DNA of 64,000 nt. It comes from Roseibium denhamense. GTDB lineage: Bacteria; Pseudomonadota; Alphaproteobacteria; Rhizobiales; Stappiaceae. A program made the position numbers and the translations under genes. Positions 7,815 through 15,535 of this stretch are shown one piece after another. A model generated the notes under the pieces. The model made no database searches. It was not told where the DNA came from and saw only the letters and a list, made by a program, of their open reading frames with translations. Within the stretch, counting starts at the first letter, position 1. Every line of letters begins with the position of its first letter. Where the stretch lies: the NCBI RefSeq assembly GCF_009711415.1, contig NZ_SMLZ01000116.1, forward strand, positions 65,000 through 128,999, in the 5' to 3' direction.

Positions 7815-8346
7815 AAAGCGGCGTCCCAAAATCCCGAGCCAGGACCGGCTTGAGCGCCAAGCGGTCTATTATCTCGAACGTTACGCATCTTCTGCGGACA
7901 ACTTGCGCAAGGTCCTGGAGCGCAAGGTCTATAAGGCCTGCATGGCCCATGATCTTGCTCCTGAAAGCTATGCCGAAGCGATTGATGCCGTGGTCGATAA
8001 GGCTGTCCAGACAGGCCTTGTGAATGACCGGGCTTACGCGGAAACCAAAATCGCAAGCCTGCGGCGGCGCGGCAAATCGGCATTGCGGATCGTGGCATTT
8101 TTAAAGTCCAAAGGGATCGACGGTGCCCTGATCGATGAGCTGCTTGAAACCTCTGAAGATACGGATGGTGCGGCTGCCTGGGCCTACGCCAAACGGCGTC
8201 GGCTGGGTCCATACCGGCGCGCGGAGCACCGGGCCGACCGGCGCACGAAGGATCTGGCCGCACTGGTTCGCGCCGGATTTTCCTACGGCCTTGCGCAGAC
8301 GATCATTGATGCGGATGCAGATGAAACAGACGGCGCGCCGGATTGA
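7807..8346 (+). CDS. recX: RecX family regulatory protein
   Basis: The product has 179 residues from ATG 7807, which overlaps the end of the upstream gene (ATGTCTGA). It has the three-helix repeats of RecX: RQAVYYLERYASSADNLRKVLERKV, then VDKAVQTGLVNDRAYAETKIASLRRRGKS, then a C-terminal set (LAALVRAGFSYGLAQTIID). RecX binds RecA filaments and limits recombinase activity. It is not next to recA here; the gene sits at the end of the tatD operon and directly before an insertion sequence. Confidence 0.83.
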   Translation: MSEKRRPKIPSQDRLERQAVYYLERYASSADNLRKVLERKVYKACMAHDLAPESYAEAIDAVVDKAVQTGLVNDRAYAETKIASLRRRGKSALRIVAFLKSKGIDGALIDELLETSEDTDGAAAWAYAKRRRLGPYRRAEHRADRRTKDLAALVRAGFSYGLAQTIIDADADETDGAPD

Positions 8347-8496
8347 GCCTCCAGCAACGGGCTGAATTCCGCCAGAAAATATAGCACAATAAATATTCCA
8401 TAATATTGATTATGCGAATTATGTATGTAGCCGGGGCACATTCTATCCTGAAATGCAACAAAATCAGTATGATGCGTGCTTTTGGGAGAAAGAGAT

Positions 8497-9504
8497 ATGG
8501 GCCTGCGATTTGGTCATTTAAGTTTTGAAGAGCGTAAAACGATATCTCGGATGCGGGACCAGAAGTTCAGCCAGTCTGATATCGCCCGTCACCTGGGTCG
8601 TGACCGTTCCACGATCTCCCGCGAGATCAGACGCAACTACTGGCATGATAATGAGTTCCGTGATGCAGACGGATATTGGCCTATGACGGCGAACGACATC
8701 GCACGGGACCGACGCCGCCGTAGTGGCAAGCTGTATCGATTTGAAGCGTTGCGACGCGATGTCATTCAACGACTTAAGAATGGATGGACACCTGAACAGA
8801 TTGCGGGTCGCATGAAGATAGGGCCACACATGAAAGCGACGGTCTGTCACGAGACCATCTACCAATATGTTTACTCCCCTGAAGGCCGCGAAGAACAACT
8901 TGCTCGTTTTCTGCCGGAGCGCCGTAAGAAGCGCCGCCCCCGTTTTGCTCGGAAACCGCAAAATCCGGTATTTCCAGAAGAACGACGGATCAGACACAGG
9001 CCCAAAAAAGTACAAGAACGCAAGGAGTTCGGTCACTGGGAGTGCGACTTGATGATCTTTGAGCGCGCGCAGGGCCAAGCCAATGTGGCCACGTTGATTG
9101 AACGGAAGAGCCGATTTGTCGTTTTATTCAAAAACAACGACCGTCAGTCCAAACCAATTATGGACCGGCTTATCAAGGAAATGAGCCCGTTGCCCTGCTA
9201 TGCGCGGCAAAGCCTGACGTTTGATCGTGGATTTGAGTTTGTCTCTTGGCGGCAGTTGAAACTAGGACTGGGAATAGATGCCTGGTTTTGCGACCCCTCC
9301 GCGCCTTATCAAAAGGGTAGTGTTGAGAACATGAACAAACGCGTTCGACGTTACCTACCAAGGGACACAACCGTTTTGAGTGTTTCTGAACCCGCGATCC
9401 GCCTTCTCATAGACCGCCTTAACGACACGCCACGAAAGTGCCTGGGTTACCGAACGCCCCGAGAAGTATTTCGTGAGGAGATATTCAACGGCCCGCTGCA
9501 TTAA
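8497..9504 (+). CDS. IS30 family transposase
   Basis: The 335-residue enzyme starts at ATG 8497 behind GGAG. It has an N-terminal helix-turn-helix (LSFEERKTISRMRDQKFSQS, then SDIARHLGRDRSTISREIRR), a second DNA-binding region around WTPEQIAGRM, and the IS30 catalytic core. The triad is Asp184 (HWECDLM), Asp243 (LTFDRGFE) and Glu277 (KGSVENMN), with exactly 33 residues between the last two, the DD(33)E spacing of the family. The C-terminus has the usual LGYRTPREVF. The frame is intact, so the element may be active. Confidence 0.93.
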   Translation: MGLRFGHLSFEERKTISRMRDQKFSQSDIARHLGRDRSTISREIRRNYWHDNEFRDADGYWPMTANDIARDRRRRSGKLYRFEALRRDVIQRLKNGWTPEQIAGRMKIGPHMKATVCHETIYQYVYSPEGREEQLARFLPERRKKRRPRFARKPQNPVFPEERRIRHRPKKVQERKEFGHWECDLMIFERAQGQANVATLIERKSRFVVLFKNNDRQSKPIMDRLIKEMSPLPCYARQSLTFDRGFEFVSWRQLKLGLGIDAWFCDPSAPYQKGSVENMNKRVRRYLPRDTTVLSVSEPAIRLLIDRLNDTPRKCLGYRTPREVFREEIFNGPLH

Positions 9505-9565
9505 TGCCGAGCTACTAATGAGTATTCATGCGGCTCAATAGGTTCCATCATCTCGCAAACCATCC

Positions 9566-9613
9566 GACCCCACTCAGCCTTAGCAACCCTGACCAGCACA
9601 CCTGAGTGGGGTC
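9566..9613. repeat. 12-bp perfect inverted repeat downstream of the transposase
   Basis: GACCCCACTCAG at 9566-9577 pairs perfectly with CTGAGTGGGGTC at 9602-9613 across a 24-nt loop. It lies between the transposase stop and the presumed right end of the IS. It may be a transcription stop or an insulating hairpin of the element, or the scar of another element. Confidence 0.5.
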
Positions 9614-9664
9614 TAACCTCCCTGCTCCGAACACATCCGGGTGGTGTTGCATTTAGACTTGAAA

Positions 9665-9939
9665 CTCCACGGGTGCGCGCTATTTCCAAGTGCGGCTTCT
9701 GTTTGAAACCAATAGGCTATCAGGCAGGCTTCGAACTGTTTGCTCTTCCATCGGCATTTCGGTCTTTCAGCGATGCCACCCGCAACTCCGATTTCTAGAG
9801 TGTCCTTTCAACAGCCAAACCTCAAAGCGTGGCGAACGCGAAACACTTTGTGAAACACCAATAAATTGCTAGTCTTGCGCTAAGTAAAATCAATACAGAA
9901 TAGCAAGTCTGGCAAAAACACTTATAAGGCGAAAAATTT
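9665..9939. other. intergenic stretch right of the IS, no gene supported
   Basis: Together with 9505-9664 this makes a 435-nt interval without a gene. A 60-codon frame at 9690-9872 has no ribosome binding site and cysteine/arginine-rich, non-native composition. Base composition becomes AT-rich toward the 9940 gene. Confidence 0.5.
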
Positions 9940-10680
9940 GTGAGATTTGACGATGCGCTGCGAGGTGTGAAAAGACTTGTCGTCTTTAGCACTCTGTTAT
10001 TCTGGATCCTCGCCCACCCTTTTTCCGTCTATGCCGGGGAGCAAGACAATCCGGCTTGCCCGTTTGCCCCAGATATTGAAAGCAAGATTGCTGGTATAGG
10101 TCCAATGAAGTTCAAATATTGCGAAGGCTTCGGTCGCAATTCGTATTATCGCGAAGTCTTAAGCGAAGAAAGTGAACTCTACTTAAGCAGCATCGAGACA
10201 ATCGAAGAGGAAATCGAAAAAAGAACCGGAAAACTCTTTCGCATCCTTTATATCTACAATGAGAAGTCGAACAAGAACCTTGATAACACCAGACGTCAGA
10301 TGAGGGTGATACTTTCCCTTGACCCTGACACCGACCCCGACATGACGGTTTTAAAAGATGCATCAATGCGCAGCGCGGTCGTCCGCGTTTCAAACCGGCC
10401 GAAGAGGTACACGCATTATTACTATTTTCAAGAGGACGGCGATCTTGCGACGGCGGACACCATAGTAAGTTGCAATATGTTGAGCGATGAGCCTTTGTTG
10501 CCAACCAGTCAATTTAAACGCCGGGGCAACGGCGAACCCGTGTATCGTCACTGTTACTTCAGAATTCGTTACCAGGACACAGTCATGATCGATGCGGACT
10601 TTTATGACGTGATGTGGAATGAGTTGGCGGATATCAGAGACAGCTTGACCGACACGCTCGACCAGCTTGTTGTAAGGTAA
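9940..10680 (+). CDS. secreted protein of unknown function
   Basis: The product has 246 residues from GTG 9940, with AAGG about 11 nt upstream. A Sec signal peptide is visible (RLVVFSTLLFWILAHPFSVYAGE, cleavage near VYA-GE), so the mature protein should be periplasmic or exported. The mature part is acidic and contains three or four cysteines (ACPF, KYCEGF, VSCNML, RHCYFR) and a helical segment rich in Glu (EESELYLSSIETIEEEIEKR). I recognise no domain. It is richer in A and T than the flanking housekeeping genes and sits between an IS30 element and a DUF2235 gene, consistent with acquisition by transfer. Confidence 0.7.
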   Translation: MRFDDALRGVKRLVVFSTLLFWILAHPFSVYAGEQDNPACPFAPDIESKIAGIGPMKFKYCEGFGRNSYYREVLSEESELYLSSIETIEEEIEKRTGKLFRILYIYNEKSNKNLDNTRRQMRVILSLDPDTDPDMTVLKDASMRSAVVRVSNRPKRYTHYYYFQEDGDLATADTIVSCNMLSDEPLLPTSQFKRRGNGEPVYRHCYFRIRYQDTVMIDADFYDVMWNELADIRDSLTDTLDQLVVR

Positions 10681-11106
10681 GTCATACCGAGTATGAAGGC
10701 ATTCGTGCAGCACTGCTGAAGATGAACTACAGCATCCTGACGCTGTCAAAAGCAACCGTTGGAGGTCGCGCTGATTTAAGGCTTGTGCCTATCAACTAAG
10801 CGTGTCTTTGTGAGCTTTGGTTTCCCTGTCAAATCGATACCGCCTTCTCCCCGTAAGACTTGCCGGCCCTTCGATATGGTGGGGCTGCGGGTGGTCAACC
10901 CGGCTCCCGCCCTGCCCGGTTCACGTCCCTGCTTGTGACCGTACTGCCTCGCAAAAATCGCGACCATTCTCGCTAGTGACAACAATGTATGTAGGCGGGC
11001 CGCTATCCGTGACCCCCAAGGCTGAATTTGCGTCGTCATCGTCTCAAGAACCCAATTAACGCGATGTTGGAGGCATTCGCCATATCGTGAGGTCTTTTTG
11101 GATGCG

Positions 11107-11122
11107 GAAGGTTCGAACCTTC
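11107..11122. promoter_or_regulatory. 16-bp perfect palindrome GAAGGTTCGAACCTTC
   Basis: The palindrome lies 126 bp before the DUF2235 start. It resembles a tRNA T arm, but the loop is one base short and no acceptor or anticodon part is present. A protein-binding site is the simplest reading. Confidence 0.4.
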
Positions 11123-11179
11123 ACATTTTCAAATCCGTTGCACTCATCCTGCATTTTGGCTCCGTAGAAATTGCATGCA

Positions 11180-11211
11180 TTCCATTATACGTCCATTTGG
11201 TGTATAATCGA
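11180..11211 (+). promoter_or_regulatory. promoter with overlapping dyad before the DUF2235 gene
   Basis: A consensus TATAAT at 11203-11208 has TTCCAT at 11180-11185, 17 bp upstream. The dyad TCCATTATAC (11181-11190) and GTATAATCGA (11202-11211) matches at 9 of 10 positions and covers the -10 element, as an operator would. Confidence 0.45.
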
Positions 11212-11247
11212 GTTGTTTTAATAATGCTTTTTTTTCGGAGTTTCGTC

Positions 11248-12315
11248 ATGGCTGGAAAGAAACTTGTCATATTGTGCGACGGTACTTGGCAGACCGAAGA
11301 CCAAGAATACCCGACAAATGTCGCTCATTTTTATCGAGCACTTTACAAACGCGATGAACATAGCGATCTGCAACTTGCTCACTACGATGAAGGCGTTGGC
11401 ACGTCCGGCTTCATAGACCGATTGTTGGGGGGAGCTTTTGGGGTTGGTCTTTCCAAAAACGTTAAGGATGCCTACCGGTTCCTGATAGAGCACTATAATC
11501 CAGGCGACAAAATCTACCTTCTTGGTTTCAGCCGAGGTGCTTTCACTGCACGTAGCATTGGCGGTTTAATAGGTGCCGTGGGCATCATTGATCGCGCCAA
11601 AGTGGACAAAGGCAGCAGTCTTTTGCGGCATTTGGGCGTGGTGGAATCGTATGACGAAGTTATTGATGAAGCCTACGAATACTATCGTACCCGTCCTGGG
11701 GATCGGCCTCCTATCGCAGAGACGAACCTTGCAGAGTGTGTGCACCCAAACATAGAGATCGAGTTCGTTGGTGTTTGGGACACTGTTGGTTCGTTGGGCA
11801 TTCCAATCTTGGATGAAGCAGCTCTCATCAATCGAAAGTTCCAGTTTCATGACGTTGAGCTAGGCCGCAACGTAAAACACGCCTACCATGCGGTAGCGAT
11901 TGACGAACAAAGGGGCGCCTTTTCGCCAACTCTTTGGAAGAAGGGAATTAACAGCCCGGCCGGTCAGACAATTGAACAGGTGTGGTTCGCAGGTGCCCAT
12001 GGCGGTGTCGGTGGTGGTAAAAAAGTAGACGGGCTTTCCAACATTACGTTCCATTGGATGTGCTCGAAGGCCGTCAAACATGGCATTGCACTCGAGTGGG
12101 ACTACGTTGGTCATCAGGATCGCAAACCGAACCTGATGGATCCGGTGGAAAATGACTTAAAAGGTGTTTATCGGCGACTCCCGCTCTTTAAAAGGACTGT
12201 GTTGGCAGACGGTTATGTTGGCCAAAGCGTTCATCCGACTGTGGATGAAAAGTTAGAAAAAGATCCGGGATATCGGCCTGACAATTATCGCGGAGTTCGC
12301 AAAGCCGCTGAATAG
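11248..12315 (+). CDS. DUF2235 alpha/beta-hydrolase (Tle1-like fold)
   Basis: The 355-residue protein starts at ATG 11248, with CGGAG 8 nt before it; the frame is open further up but lacks signals there. It opens with KKLVILCDGTWQ, typical of DUF2235. The nucleophile elbow is GFSRGAFTAR (GxSxG). Further family segments are EFVGVWDTVGSLG and WFAGAHGGVGGG, giving plausible Ser-Asp-His acids and bases. DUF2235 covers the Tle1 phospholipase effectors of type VI secretion and many unassigned hydrolases. No signal peptide, VgrG or PAAR gene is nearby. The gene lies in the AT-rich islet after the IS30 element. Hydrolase fold is confident; substrate and role are not. Confidence 0.85.
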   Translation: MAGKKLVILCDGTWQTEDQEYPTNVAHFYRALYKRDEHSDLQLAHYDEGVGTSGFIDRLLGGAFGVGLSKNVKDAYRFLIEHYNPGDKIYLLGFSRGAFTARSIGGLIGAVGIIDRAKVDKGSSLLRHLGVVESYDEVIDEAYEYYRTRPGDRPPIAETNLAECVHPNIEIEFVGVWDTVGSLGIPILDEAALINRKFQFHDVELGRNVKHAYHAVAIDEQRGAFSPTLWKKGINSPAGQTIEQVWFAGAHGGVGGGKKVDGLSNITFHWMCSKAVKHGIALEWDYVGHQDRKPNLMDPVENDLKGVYRRLPLFKRTVLADGYVGQSVHPTVDEKLEKDPGYRPDNYRGVRKAAE

Positions 12316-12477
12316 TTTGGGTCGTTGTCCGGCTCCCGGGTGAGGTGCACCCTGGCCTTATCAGTCTGTTGCAAGTGTCTTCCCGACAGAACCGAAATGG
12401 CTTTGACAGACCGCTCCAACCAAGCGCTTCGGCCATTTCTGCCCTTCCCCACAAGGAATTTGGCGGTGTCGTTCCTG

Positions 12478-13149
12478 TCAGGCAGACGGATTGGCACCGC
12501 CGCATACGCTTGAGAAACCAGCTTCACAAAAATCCAGCAGCGTTCCGGATAAATCGGCCGCATCGTCGCTTTGCGCAACCGCACCGATCCGCCAGCTGCT
12601 GGCTGTCAATGCGAGCATGCCGGACACCATGAACACAAAGGCGGAACTTACCTGAAGGCGTGTGGCTTCCGGCATCAGTTCTGAAAGCTCGTCCACGAAA
12701 ACGGCTGCCGTGGGATCGAAACAATCTGCCGCAATCTCCCGCCAGCGTTCGTCGGCCGACACCAGCGCGATCAGCCTGCCATAGGCCCTCCATGGCGCCT
12801 CATCCTTGAGTGTGCGGTCCAAAAACGGCTCCACAAAACAGGCAAGTACAGCGCGCACCGTCAGTCCCTCGCCCGCGGATTTCAGGCTCTCAAGTGCGGT
12901 CAGGCGCAGGTCTGAAAGCGGTTTCGCACGCCGGGAGATAACCTGATGAAACAAGTCCTCCTTGGGGCCGCCATGGTGGTGCACCAATGCCACCTGAACC
13001 CCGGCCAGTTTTGCAATATCGCGAACCGATGTGCCGTCAAACCCGCGTCGGGCAAAGAGCGTCTCTGCTGCATCCAGGATCCGCGCCTTGGTTTCAAGGG
13101 ACTTTTTGCTCGGCGCCCGGCGCCGGATTGCAACTTCTGCTTTTGCCAT
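12478..13149 (-). CDS. TetR family transcriptional regulator
   Basis: The regulator has 223 residues from ATG 13149 (TTG 13155 is an alternative). The N-terminal helix-turn-helix covers about residues 17-65: ETKARILDAAETLFARRGFD, then TSVRDIAKLAGVQ, then VALVHHHGGPKEDLFHQVI. The usual tyrosine of the recognition helix (YYHF) is replaced by HHHG. The remainder is a variable ligand domain with a DUF-type C-terminus. It is divergent from the monooxygenase-transporter operon, and a perfect palindrome (13171-13184) lies in the shared promoter gap, so it most likely represses both directions until a hydrophobic ligand binds. Confidence 0.88.
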   Translation of the reverse strand: MAKAEVAIRRRAPSKKSLETKARILDAAETLFARRGFDGTSVRDIAKLAGVQVALVHHHGGPKEDLFHQVISRRAKPLSDLRLTALESLKSAGEGLTVRAVLACFVEPFLDRTLKDEAPWRAYGRLIALVSADERWREIAADCFDPTAAVFVDELSELMPEATRLQVSSAFVFMVSGMLALTASSWRIGAVAQSDDAADLSGTLLDFCEAGFSSVCGGANPSA

Positions 13150-13160
13150 TGACAAACCGC

Positions 13161-13191
13161 TTGCTTAGTCTGAACAATTGTTCAATATAAG
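13161..13191 (+). promoter_or_regulatory. divergent promoter with TetR-type operator TGAACAATTGTTCA
   Basis: A perfect 14-bp palindrome occupies 13171-13184, 21 bp from the regulator start and 35 bp from the monooxygenase start. It fits inside the spacer of a weak promoter TTGCTT (13161-13166) and TATAAG (13186-13191) with 19 bp between them. A repressor bound there would block polymerase. The link to the adjacent TetR protein is inferred from position. Confidence 0.55.
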
Positions 13192-13219
13192 AATACCACC
13201 TGCGTGGTTGGGAGGAAAC

Positions 13220-14605
13220 ATGCAAAGCGATAAAAGCGCGTCACCTTGTGCTCGCGCAAGGGAATGTTTTGCCTTGATAGGTGCCGGGCCCATGGGGCTG
13301 GCAATGGCGAAGGTTATGAAGGAAAAGGTGATTCCGTTTCAGGGGTTTGAGCTGCACTCGGATGTGGGCGGCGTGTGGGACATTCGCGGACCACGGTCGA
13401 CCATGTATGAAAGCGCGCATCTGATCTCGTCCAGGACGAAGACCGAATTCTCCGATTTTCCAATGCCCGCCGGGACACCGGACTATCCGTCCCATGCCGA
13501 AATGCTCCGGTATTTCCAGGACTTTGCGAAGGCCTACAACCTTTAAGAGAATTTCATCTTCGGGGCAAAGGTGCTGAAAACCGAGCCTATGGACGGGAAC
13601 ACGGCGGGCTGGAAGGTTGTCTGGCGCGACAGCGGCGGTGTCGACCGGGAAGACGTTTTCAATGGTGTTCTCATCGCAAACGGAACCCTGTCCACGCCCA
13701 ACTTCCCGTCCTTTCAGGGCAAGTTCTCTGGCGAATTGATCCACGTGGCCGGCTATAAAACCGCCAGGCAGTTTGACGGAAAACGGGTGCTGATCGTGGG
13801 CGCTGGAAACTCCGGCTGTGATATTGCGGTCGATGCTGTCCATCACGCGAAAAGCGTCGAATTGTCGATGCGGCGGGGTTATTACTTCGTGCCGAAATAC
13901 ATGTTCGGCAAACCGGCGGACACGCTCTCCGGAACAAGCCGTCTGCCGATGTGGGCCCGCCGGAAGATCGATGGTATTGCGCTGAACTGGTTTGCAGGAA
14001 ATGCCCAGCGTCTCGGCTTTCCAAAGCCCGGCTACAAGCTCTACGAAAGCCATCCGGTGGTGAATTCGCTGATCCTGTTCCATGCCGGTCACGGCGATAT
14101 CAAGATCCGTCCGGACATTGACCGGATGGACGGCGAAACCGTCCATTACAAGGATGGCACCTCTGGCTGCTATGACATGATCGTAACGGCGACAGGTTAT
14201 GTCCTGGATTATCCGTTCATCGACAAGGCCGAGCTGAATTGGGTGGGCGCTGCCCCTCACCTCTACCTCAATTGTATGCACCCTCAGCGGGATGACCTGT
14301 TTGTTCTGGGCATGCTGGAGGCAACGGGATTGGGCTGGCAGGGACGGCATGATCAGGCCGAACTGGTGGCGCACTATATAAAGGGCCTTGAGACCGGCAA
14401 TCCGGAAGCGGACCGGATCCGGGCGCACAAGGCGCAGCGCTTTGAGCGCGAAACAGGCGGCGTCGACTATCTTGAGCTTGCCCGGATGGCCTATTACGTC
14501 GACAAGAAGGCCTATCTGAAAGCGGTCCATCAACGGATCAACGCGCTTAAAAACATCAAAGACGCGAACCTGCGAAGAGCATGCGGCCCCCAGGGCGGCG
14601 TCTGA
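13220..14605 (+). pseudogene. flavin-containing monooxygenase interrupted by an in-frame TAA
   Basis: ATG 13220 has GGAGG 5 nt upstream. The first 108 codons (FAD-binding GAGPMGL, then the FELHSDVGGVWD region) end at TAA 13544-13546 after AKAYNL. The same frame then continues without shift (ENFIFGAKVLKTEP) to TGA 14603-14605. The second part carries the FMO fingerprint FSGELIHVAGYK (FxGxxxHxxxY), the NADPH-binding GAGNSG and the ATGY motif near TATGYVLDYPF. Joined, the product would have about 461 residues, a normal FMO length. One substitution explains the break. A GTG at 13571 could restart the C-terminal part, but that lacks the FAD site. Alternatives are readthrough or a base-call error. 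Confidence 0.8.
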
Positions 14606-14632
14606 TGTCCTGCCCGCATCAGGGTCTGCGTC

Positions 14633-15535
14633 ATGATTGATATTGACGCAGCTGTCCTCAACTTTGCCCCCGGTGCCTTCTGGCTTTTGAATGCCGTGCT
14701 TGCGATCGTCATGTTTTCCGTGGCGCTCGATATTCAGCCGGCAAATTTCCGGGCTGGCCTGCGGGCCCCCAAAGCCTTTGTAACGGGCCTTCTGTCTCAG
14801 TTTCTGGTATTGCCCGCCCTCACCTTCTTGCTGGTTTTGGTCGTGCAGCCGCGCGGCTCGGTCGCGCTCGGGCTAATCCTGGTGGCGGCCTGCCCAGGCG
14901 GAAACATCTCCAACTTCATCACGCACCGCGCCGGCGGCAACGCGGCATTGGCGATATCGCTGACGGCCTTCACCACGATCGGCGCAATCCTTTTGACGCC
15001 TTTGAACATCGCGTTTTGGGGAAGTCTCTATCCGCCTGCGCGGGATCTTCTGACAACCATCTATATAGATCCGGTGCAAGTCACCCTGACGGTCAGTTTG
15101 ATGCTGATCGTTCCGCTGGCTGCCGGTATGGCGGTGAGCCACCGGCTCCCGGCCGTTTCTGACAAATTGCGGCGCCCAATGCAGCAACTGTCCATGGCGA
15201 TTTATCTCGGATTTATCGTCGTTGCGCTTTATGCGAACTGGGATTTCCTGCTTGCTTTTGGCCCGGCCATCATTCCGCTGGTTGTCGTGCACAATGCCAT
15301 TGCATTGTCCGGCGGATACCTGACCGCAACGCTTGCGGGGCTTGCCCCCTACGACCGCCGTGCAATCTCGATAGAAACCGGCATCCAGAATTCCGGGCTG
15401 GGCCTCGCGCTGATCTTTTCGTTTTTTCATGGCCTTGGCGGGATGGCGATCGTGGCCGCCTTTTGGGGTGTGTGGCACGCGATTTCCGGCTTGACGATAG
15501 CGAAGGTGTTTGCCCGCACGGAGGCGGCAAGATGA
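14633..15535 (+). CDS. bile acid:sodium symporter (BASS) family transporter
   Basis: The 300-residue inner-membrane protein has about nine or ten hydrophobic segments, starting at FWLLNAVLAIVMFSVALDI. The family core ACPGGNISNFITHRAGGNAALAIS and the second inverted half (GIQNSGLGLALIFSFF) contain the polar crossing-helix residues that bind sodium and substrate. BASS proteins import organic anions such as bile acids, steroid sulfates, pantoate or keto acids. It lies in an operon with the monooxygenase, epimerase and SDR genes; its ATGA stop/start overlap with the next gene shows tight coupling. The real substrate is unknown. Confidence 0.87.
   Translation: MIDIDAAVLNFAPGAFWLLNAVLAIVMFSVALDIQPANFRAGLRAPKAFVTGLLSQFLVLPALTFLLVLVVQPRGSVALGLILVAACPGGNISNFITHRAGGNAALAISLTAFTTIGAILLTPLNIAFWGSLYPPARDLLTTIYIDPVQVTLTVSLMLIVPLAAGMAVSHRLPAVSDKLRRPMQQLSMAIYLGFIVVALYANWDFLLAFGPAIIPLVVVHNAIALSGGYLTATLAGLAPYDRRAISIETGIQNSGLGLALIFSFFHGLGGMAIVAAFWGVWHAISGLTIAKVFARTEAAR

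Larger units (their letters stand above)
8440..9664 (+). mobile_element. IS30-family insertion sequence
   Basis: The element of about 1.22 kb carries one transposase gene. Candidate imperfect terminal inverted repeats share a perfect 10-bp core: AAATGCAACA at 8451-8460 and TGTTGCATTT at 9645-9654. Outside the core they match at about 6 of 10 positions with a single-base offset (TTCTATCCT at 8441-8449 against AGACTTGAAA at 9655-9664). I see no clear target duplication, so the exact ends are uncertain. It sits just after recX, at the border of an AT-richer accessory stretch. Confidence 0.7.
10681..11247. other. 567-nt interval between the secreted protein gene and the DUF2235 gene
   Basis: No gene is supported. 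Short frames on both strands at about 10776-11059 lack ribosome binding sites. The interval contains a 16-bp perfect palindrome at 11107-11122 and a promoter with an overlapping dyad at 11180-11211. Confidence 0.5.

Noticed and set aside
9690-9872. 60-codon frame after the IS30 element
   Set aside because: No ribosome binding site, odd Cys/Arg-rich composition, no recognisable feature.
10776-11059. Short overlapping frames on both strands between the secreted protein and DUF2235 genes
   Set aside because: Neither has a start signal or family character; possible remnant of mobile DNA but not supportable.
11107-11122. tRNA T-arm-like GGTTCGAACC, as a possible attachment site
   Set aside because: The loop would have six instead of seven bases, and no acceptor stem or integrase gene is nearby; treated as a palindrome only.
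13241-14533. 430-codon open frame antisense to the monooxygenase
   Set aside because: The plus strand has FAD, NADPH and FMO motifs in one frame; the antisense frame has none and no start signal.
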